Shown here piece by piece: positions 58,928 through 64,000 of a stretch of DNA of 64,000 nt. The notes beneath the pieces are model-generated. The model did not search any database, was not told the origin of the DNA, and saw nothing but the letters and a program-made list of their open reading frames with translations. Position 1 is the stretch's first letter. Each line of letters opens with the position of its first letter. The DNA lies in NCBI RefSeq assembly GCF_048077055.1, contig NZ_CP182236.1:7316001-7380000 (forward strand), given 5' to 3'. This DNA is from Egbenema bharatensis (GTDB lineage: Bacteria; Cyanobacteriota; Cyanobacteriia; Elainellales; Elainellaceae). Both the position numbers and the translations under genes were made by a program.

Positions 58928-59410
58928 ATGATGACAGCAGAGAATTTTTTACATATCACTTTGTCTGAGGGAATAAGAATTATCAAAGAGCATCTTGAGG
59001 AGCAGGAGCATAAGGAAAGAACTCCAGATGGACTTAGCCCAGAAACGCTTACCCTGTTTAGATGTTTCAAGGATGCCTATGACGGTCGAGATCTTAATAA
59101 GTTATCTCAGGTCATTTCCTTATCCTATAGCGGAAATTTCTACGGAGCTAGTAACAAGGAGGAGCTTCTTAATTTTTTTGAGAATGTCTTTGATAATCTT
59201 CCAATGGCAATGGCTCCAAAGCTTCAGATAACAGTACATAAAATTCTTGACCAAGATACATCTTTATTTCAATGTATGGTTGATTTCAAATCTCGTTTGA
59301 CTGTACTGGGAGTGCCTGTAGCTAATTTCGATTCTGGTATTGTGTTGTGTAAGTCTGAACCTGAAGGAAAACACGGCATCTGGAAACTGACTAGTATTGA
59401 AACTGTATAA
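58928..59410 (+). CDS. SnoaL/NTF2-like small protein
   Basis: The 160-aa protein starts 23 bp after the SH3-like gene on the same strand. The region from residue 40 (ETLTLFRCFKDAYDGRDLNKLSQVISLSYSGNFYGASNKEELLNFFENVFDN) fits the cone-shaped NTF2/SnoaL fold, which serves enzymes and binding proteins alike. It has no signal peptide. Its AT-rich codons differ from the neighbours and it lies next to the accessory patch, so it may be acquired. Function unknown. Confidence 0.6.
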   Translation: MMTAENFLHITLSEGIRIIKEHLEEQEHKERTPDGLSPETLTLFRCFKDAYDGRDLNKLSQVISLSYSGNFYGASNKEELLNFFENVFDNLPMAMAPKLQITVHKILDQDTSLFQCMVDFKSRLTVLGVPVANFDSGIVLCKSEPEGKHGIWKLTSIETV

Positions 59411-60235
59411 CCTTTGCTGCGATAAAGTTTGTTTGTGAACGATGCTGATAGAAAAGATGGGACTGTGAGCTAATCTAACCCTGGCAAGTCCAATTGATTA
59501 TCAGTCGTCTTCTTTCGCTTTCCCCTTGCTGATCGCCGCTTTTTGGTTTCCTGCGATGCTTCTCGTTCTGCCCGAATTCGATCGAGTAGCACAGAGGCAG
59601 GTTCATCGTTGGGGTCTTGCTCGACAAGTTCACCCCGGAAGGCTTTGGCAAGAATGGATTGATTGAGGCACTGAAGGCTTTCAGAGCAAAAGTCTGATGT
59701 AGAGATGAGCCTTTTCAATGCAGAGAATTGATTACCTACAATTTCTACTATTGCTTTCTGTTCAGCAACAGGAGGCAAGGGAATAGGCGTAGATTTCAAG
59801 TCAGAACCAGCTATTCCGTGTTGTCCCGCTGAAGTTTTGATGTGTTGCTCAATATGTGCCCTTGAGACTCCAACGTTACATACTATTTCCAGAAATTTGG
59901 GCAAGCAAAGATCTTTATTTACTAGCCGTCCACGAATTAACTTATCGGGATAAAGTAGCTTATCTACTCTCTCAGATACTAAACCACAAACTCCTACAAA
60001 ATGCTGATTTCCGTTATAGCGAGTGAACAAGATGTCGCCAGCTTCTATTAAGTAAGAATCTATCTCCTCAGAACTATCTGGTCGATAAAAACGGACATCA
60101 TCAATATTTACTTCCATTGCTCGAACTGCCGAGATTCTTAAGATTGGAATTCCTGGTAATTCGTCTGCTGGTTTTCTGGCAAGTCCATTTCGGAGAGAAT
60201 ATAGAAGCTGATCTAAGGATACCCATTCCCAAGTG

Positions 60236-60239
60236 TCAG
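60236..60239. repeat. Left TCAG target duplication of the IS5 element
   Basis: TCAG is found at 60236-60239 and 61501-61504, directly outside the inverted repeats. Four-base duplications are usual for the IS5 subgroup. Confidence 0.8.
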
Positions 60240-61500
60240 GGGAACCTCGATTAATTCATTTTGAGGTAAGATTGGGTCTCAAATGAGACAAAGAACAACG
60301 TTGTGCTGATAGTCATGCAATCAATTCTTCATTCCATGCAGCCAACAGAACACTCCAATGCACCCCTACGCTTCAATTTTCTGCCTCAGCAAGGACATTG
60401 AGTCTGTAAAAACGTGTAGCGTACAAAGTTGTAGGTCAAGTTTTTCAACCCTAGCGTTGCCTTCGCTCTCACTAGACCAATCGAACGGATGAGCTTGCCT
60501 CCCATCTGCATCGTCCACCGACCAAACACATGCTCGACTCTGGCACGAGTTTTGGATTTGTCACGATTGGATTGCTTTTGCGCCTCACTGAGGGGACGAT
60601 TGCGATAAGCCCGTTCATGAATTTGGCTCTCAAAGCCCATTAGTTCTAAAGTCTCCTCAATGGCAGCACTGCGATAAGCACTGTCTGCCCAAATTTCATC
60701 ACTCTGGTTGTCTTCATCGAGTAATGCTCCTAACACTTGAGAGTCATGCACTGAGGCATCTGTAACCGCATAACGACGAATCAAACCGTACGCTGCATCG
60801 ATGCCAATGTGGTCTTTATAGCCGAAGTAACTCTTATCCCCCTTTTTCGTCCAGCGCGCATCGGTGTCTTTTTGAGCGCGGCGATGCGGTTGATCTTGCC
60901 ACTGTTGGGGGGTCTTGCCCTGCTTGATCTGCTCGTTTTCTTTGTCGCTGTTGTGTTGTTTGGGGACGGGAATCAGCGTCGCATCGACGATTTGTCCACC
61001 TTTAGCTGCATAGCCTTGCTCAACGAGATAGCCATCAAACTGCTCAAACACTGCTTCAATCAATCCTTGTTCACTCAGTTGTTTGCGAAACAGCCATACC
61101 GTTGTGGCATCGGGAACTTCATCGGCTAAGCCAAAGCCCATGAATTGCATGAACGATAGTCGGTCGCTCACCTGATACTCTAATTCTTCGTCGCTAATGT
61201 TGTACAACTGTTGCAGCACCAACAACTTAAACATGACGACGACATCCATTGCTTTACGACCCGCGTTGCTCTTGCGAGGTTTATTATGAATTTTCTCTAG
61301 AGTCGGGCGGAACTCCTGCCAGGGAATAATTTGATCGAGCCTCATCAGTAAATCTTTTTTCTGGTTCAATTTGCTCTGACGTTTTTCCCACTCCCAAACT
61401 CCAGTTTGGCTCATTGTTCCCTGCTCCGTTCTAACCTAATGTTATGATCTCATAGTAGTCTCAATTTAAGACGCTCCTGAAACAATTTTTCGAGGTTCCC
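60240..61500. mobile_element. IS5-family insertion sequence
   Basis: The 1261-bp element begins GGGAACCTCGATTAATTC and ends with the inverted GGGAACCTCGAAAAATTG, matching in 11 bases at the tip and partly beyond. A four-base duplication TCAG flanks it. The single gene is read on the minus strand, the same as the hsdS gene it interrupts. Confidence 0.9.
60386..61414 (-). CDS. IS5-family transposase
   Basis: The 342-aa DDE transposase is intact. The DUF772-type N-terminus (GRKAMDVVVMFKLLVLQQLYNISDEELEYQVSDRLSFMQFMG) is followed by QIVDATLIPVPKQ, WADSAYRS and the C-terminal RARVEHVFG, giving the Asp, Asp, Glu catalytic set. The protein is complete, with no stop or frame change, so the insertion may be recent. 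Confidence 0.95.
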   Translation of the reverse strand: MSQTGVWEWEKRQSKLNQKKDLLMRLDQIIPWQEFRPTLEKIHNKPRKSNAGRKAMDVVVMFKLLVLQQLYNISDEELEYQVSDRLSFMQFMGFGLADEVPDATTVWLFRKQLSEQGLIEAVFEQFDGYLVEQGYAAKGGQIVDATLIPVPKQHNSDKENEQIKQGKTPQQWQDQPHRRAQKDTDARWTKKGDKSYFGYKDHIGIDAAYGLIRRYAVTDASVHDSQVLGALLDEDNQSDEIWADSAYRSAAIEETLELMGFESQIHERAYRNRPLSEAQKQSNRDKSKTRARVEHVFGRWTMQMGGKLIRSIGLVRAKATLGLKNLTYNFVRYTFLQTQCPC

Positions 61501-62373
61501 TCAGGTAAATTATTGACACCAGAGATGTCTGGCTCAATCGGTTCTGAATACTTAACTTTAGAACAATTTTTTCCCTTAGCTGCTAACTCATCAAACCACA
61601 AGGAGTAACGATCGCTCCTAATCCTCGCCAACAAAACCGAAGCGGGTTCAACATCTGGGTTTTCTTCGCGCCAATCGGCTGTTAAATCACCTCGAAAAGC
61701 AGCCGCAAGGACAGATTGACGAAACCGATCGCACAACTTCGGTACTTCTTCGAGGGCTTGTTTTGCAGCTTGATGGCGATCGCGCAACTCCTCAATCTTG
61801 GCAACAATCCGCTTTTGCTCATTGAGTGGTGCGATGGGTATTGGTAGACTGGGTAAAGTGCTTGTATTAATGTATGGTTGGTCAGACCCCTGTAAGTTAT
61901 TACGAATTAATTGAATAAATTCTGGAGAGCTTGTGTAGGAAAAAAAGAAGTCTCTCATCTCATCTAGAAAGAGATTAAATCGGGCTACTCTTTGATAAAG
62001 TATTGCAGGTGCATCCTCTTTTTGAAGACGAGCTATTTTCAATAAATCATTCAAAATCGGGCGATTCAAAGCCATTACAATATCATTTTTTTCTAAAACC
62101 AGTTCTGGATATTTAGCTAAAAAATCCTCTGGTAAAAAGTTCTGTTGATCCCATATAACTTTGCCAAAAGATACATTAGCAATTTGAAGAAGCCTGATTC
62201 CAGAAGATGAATAATCTTTTTTCTTAAAAGCTTCGCCTGAAAGAATTACTAGAATATCAGATAACTTAACCCATTCCCAACCTTCAGGAAGCTCAAATAG
62301 TTCGTCACTCATACCTTCAATTCAAAATTAGAAAATCAAAACAAAGATGGGGAAGGGCGATCACTCATCTCCC

Positions 62374-62607
62374 TCACAGCCCTTCCAATTCACGCAAAAA
62401 TTCATCTGGGCTTAGCTCAATCTCCCTCAGAATTTCCCGAATCAGTGGACGGGCAAGATCTCGACCTTTGTGATAGGGAACTGTTGTCGTTCTACCATCC
62501 GGATGACGATAAAAAACGTGGCTTCCCTTTTGTCTAATTGCCTCAAACCCTAACTTTTTCAGCAATTTTTCCATCGTCTGAAAATTGACGATCGGCAAAC
62601 GACTCAT
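62374..62607 (-). CDS. hicA: HicA toxin (mRNA interferase)
   Basis: The 77-aa protein is a HicA toxin: NFQTMEKLLKKLGFEAIRQKGSHVFYRHPDGRTTTVPYHKGRDLARPLIREILREI has the dsRBD-like fold and the catalytic histidine in GSHVFY. HicA cuts mRNA independent of ribosomes. Its start overlaps the hicB stop by four bases. Here the antitoxin gene comes first, an order seen in part of the family. Confidence 0.93.
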   Translation of the reverse strand: MSRLPIVNFQTMEKLLKKLGFEAIRQKGSHVFYRHPDGRTTTVPYHKGRDLARPLIREILREIELSPDEFLRELEGL

Positions 62608-62822
62608 GCACTTACCTCAATCTGCTGAATGCCCACAAATCGTGGCAAATCCTCTAAATCACTGCCATATTCTTCAAGGCAAAGTTCCAGCACTTCCTTA
62701 AGATTCACCTGCAATTCGTCCAGGCTTTCTGCTTGTGTATGCGCGCCTGCAATCCCTGGAACAATACCCACATATAACTTTGTTTCTGGATCGTATTCCA
62801 CATAAGCAGTAAATGTTTTCAT
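62604..62822 (-). CDS. hicB: HicB-like antitoxin
   Basis: From the ATG at 62822 the protein has 72 aa: MKTFTAYVEYDPETKLYVGIVPGIAGAHTQAESLDELQVNLKEVLELCLEEYG, the partly degraded RNase H-like fold typical for short HicB proteins. The C-terminal DNA-binding domain found in longer HicBs is absent. It binds HicA in the operon and blocks it. An upstream in-frame start at 62843 is also possible. Confidence 0.9.
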   Translation of the reverse strand: MKTFTAYVEYDPETKLYVGIVPGIAGAHTQAESLDELQVNLKEVLELCLEEYGSDLEDLPRFVGIQQIEVSA

Positions 62823-62932
62823 CAGCTTCACTCCACTAATCAATTCAAAAGTAGAAAACCAAAATCAAAGATAAAGCGGGGCGATCGAGCCTCTCACTTC
62901 TCCTCTCCAATCCTCCACACTTTATACACACT

Positions 62933-63267
62933 TTATACGTTTTGTGAACTGCCCTGAATACTCTCCTCATATTCAGCAATCACCTTTTCTAACTGTTTTT
63001 CCTGTTCATCTAGCTGCTGCATCAGCATCCGTAGGAGAGCCTTCTGACTGCGAACAGATTCAACCTGAAGGCGTAAAGCTTTCCCATGAGTTTCAGATCT
63101 GGGGTGATTTGAATGGGGTAAAGCGGGAGCGTCCCCTTGCCAATCTGATTCACTAACTCCGATCGGCTCACCCCCATCTTCTGAGCAATTCGATCTAACC
63201 CCTCGATCGCCTGTTGCTCCAGAGTCATGTTCACTCTGGTTCGGGTTTCGTCCTGACTTTGGCTCAT
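62933..63267 (-). pseudogene. Ribbon-helix-helix protein with coiled coil, one-base frameshift
   Basis: From 63267 the text MSQSQDETRTRVNMTLEQQAIEGLDRIAQKMGVSRSELVNQIGKG is a ribbon-helix-helix DNA-binding unit. After ITPDL, near 63087-63098, the frame changes as if one base were lost, and ETHGKALRLQVESVRSQKALLRMLMQQLDEQEKQLEKVIAEYEES continues as a coiled coil to 62933. The whole protein of about 111 aa is probably a dimeric regulator. The two direct repeats upstream (63324-63367) may be its operator. Confidence 0.7.
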
Positions 63268-63323
63268 TTACAGGCTCCATGCGATACACACTCCAAATTT
63301 AGTCGTAAACGCTACGAATGGGT

Positions 63324-63367
63324 ATACACATTATGATATTCTTTTGATCGTAAAAGATACACATTAT
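63324..63367. promoter_or_regulatory. Candidate operator: two 11-bp direct repeats
   Basis: ATACACATTAT occurs at 63324-63334 and 63357-63367, exactly 33 bp apart, close to three helical turns. It lies between the ribbon-helix-helix gene (minus strand) and the small gene at 63379 (plus strand), where a regulator of both would bind. Ribbon-helix-helix proteins often bind paired direct repeats. Confidence 0.5.
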
Positions 63368-63378
63368 ACACACTGAAA

Positions 63379-63573
63379 ATGACTCGCCTTCAACCCTGGC
63401 AAATCATTGCCGTCTTTCCCGGACTCAAACCCAAGCCGATCGGGCGTACCCACAATCGCGCCGATGCAGATGATATGGTGCGGTTTTTGCAGCGCAAAGT
63501 TCCTACCGGGGCATTCTATGTCGTGTTTGACCCCACTGAAACGATTCATTCAAATTCAGAACATCAATATTGA
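63379..63573 (+). CDS. Small conserved-looking protein, unknown
   Basis: The 64-aa protein MTRLQPWQIIAVFPGLKPKPIGRTHNRADADDMVRFLQRKVPTGAFYVVFDP reads as a beta-alpha-beta unit with a central helix and a final strand. It is divergent from the ribbon-helix-helix gene across the candidate operator. Similar small proteins occur in cyanobacterial genomes near regulators as far as I recall. No function can be assigned. Confidence 0.5.
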   Translation: MTRLQPWQIIAVFPGLKPKPIGRTHNRADADDMVRFLQRKVPTGAFYVVFDPTETIHSNSEHQY

Positions 63574-63661
63574 AAGACGAGGCAGGGCGATCGGCTGGCA
63601 ATGTCTTCGCTACAAGGTGCGATCGCAATCGTTAGCCTCTTTCCTTTTCCTGTTGTGGGGT

Positions 63662-64000
63662 CTATTCTTCATCCTGAAACTCCTTAAGAAGTCGCTGAAT
63701 TAGCTGAGGAGAGGCTCGAAAGGTTGTTTGCTGTAATTGGGCGATCGCTTCTGGAAAGCTAATCAATCCTCGTTTTGCGGCAGTTCCTAAAATGCCGAGA
63801 ACCCCAATAATGAATAGATTTCGTTCCAGGGCAAGTTGTCTTGCGGCTCTGTCATCTAATAAAAGGAGGTCTGCCTTTAACTGTTCTGCCAGGGCGATCG
63901 CCTCTCGTTCTCCTAAATCCAGATCATTTAAAGCAGTGTCAATCTCTTCTGTAACCGCTTGAATCTCTAACCAATCAGGCGGATGAGCCATCCAGCTTTT
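63662..64000 (-). CDS. DUF3368 PIN-like toxin (partial)
   Basis: The open frame continues past the right edge of the window. The visible 112 residues read KSWMAHPPDWLEIQAVTEEIDTALNDLDLGEREAIALAEQLKADLLLLDDRAARQLALERNLFIIGVLGIL, which matches the C-terminal two thirds of DUF3368 proteins. The conserved GEREAIALA and LLLDDRAAR contain PIN-like acidic residues. These proteins are thought to be toxins paired with a small upstream gene. The N-terminal part and any antitoxin lie outside. Confidence 0.8.
   Translation of the reverse strand, partial: KSWMAHPPDWLEIQAVTEEIDTALNDLDLGEREAIALAEQLKADLLLLDDRAARQLALERNLFIIGVLGILGTAAKRGLISFPEAIAQLQQTTFRASPQLIQRLLKEFQDEE

Larger units (their letters stand above)
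59470..62312 (-). pseudogene. hsdS: hsdS specificity subunit interrupted by IS5
   Basis: The gene starts at 62312 with MSDELFELPEGWEWVKLSDIL, contains the first target recognition domain and the coiled coil NEQKRIVAKIEELRDRHQAAKQALEEV, and runs to NNLPEG at 61505. It resumes at 60239 with DTWEWVSLDQLLYSLRNGLARKPADELPG, then the second target recognition domain and AEQKAIVEIV. Removing the IS and one TCAG copy joins NNLP to DTWEW in one frame and restores about 525 aa. HsdS chooses the DNA site for type I methylation. No hsdM or hsdR is next to it inside the window. Confidence 0.9.

Overview
This window is a piece of a cyanobacterial chromosome. The evidence is a petB-petD pair (cytochrome b6 and subunit IV) with a divergent carboxyl-terminal protease gene, a DNA photolyase, many GCGATCGC (HIP1) palindromes, heptameric tandem repeats of the STRR type, and several small protein families seen mainly in cyanobacteria. 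Gene content suggests a filamentous, Leptolyngbya-like organism, but genus cannot be fixed from the sequence. No rRNA, tRNA or CRISPR array was recognised.

Layout. 1-11 kb: end of a TPR-like protein, a lactate-permease-family transporter, a 66-aa protein with a long conserved leader, an RTX protein, a WGxxGxxG-type secreted protein, a zinc alcohol dehydrogenase, photolyase and truB. 11-22 kb is an accessory, defence-like island: a Uma2 remnant cut by an IS256 element, a GT2 glycosyltransferase, the second copy of the 66-aa gene with its leader, an hsdM'-'hsdS deletion scar, an MNT/HEPN toxin-antitoxin pair split by an IS66-type element, vapBC, an HNH fragment and an apparently intact hsdR. 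22-53 kb is mainly core metabolism and signalling: adhE, petBD, ctpA, an HD phosphohydrolase, a lectin-RTX protein, a substrate-binding-protein/histidine-kinase pair, murG, an isochorismatase-like hydrolase, a GT21 (HpnI-like) glycosyltransferase, a second RTX protein, an HlyD-type adaptor, hpnH, a cysteine desulfurase, plsC, a glutamine synthetase relative, an MBL-fold protein and a PAS/GAF histidine kinase. 53-59 kb carries an alpha/beta hydrolase, gcvP and two small conserved genes. 59-64 kb is a second accessory patch: an hsdS split by an IS5 element, hicBA, a ribbon-helix-helix gene with a candidate operator, and the end of a DUF3368 gene.

Most interesting. (1) Two copies of a 66-aa gene, 11.6 kb apart, each preceded by a predicted leader of about 260 nt that shares sequence blocks, two hairpins (one with a compensatory base change) and a promoter-like box: a candidate structured leader RNA. 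(2) At least seven reading frames are broken by small indels, six of them single-base deletions, and four lie next to GGCC; this looks more like systematic sequence error than gene decay. (3) An IS66-type element sits exactly at the start codon of a HEPN toxin and its 16-bp target duplication rebuilds that start codon. (4) A substrate-binding lipoprotein overlaps a histidine kinase gene, with no transporter genes next to it.
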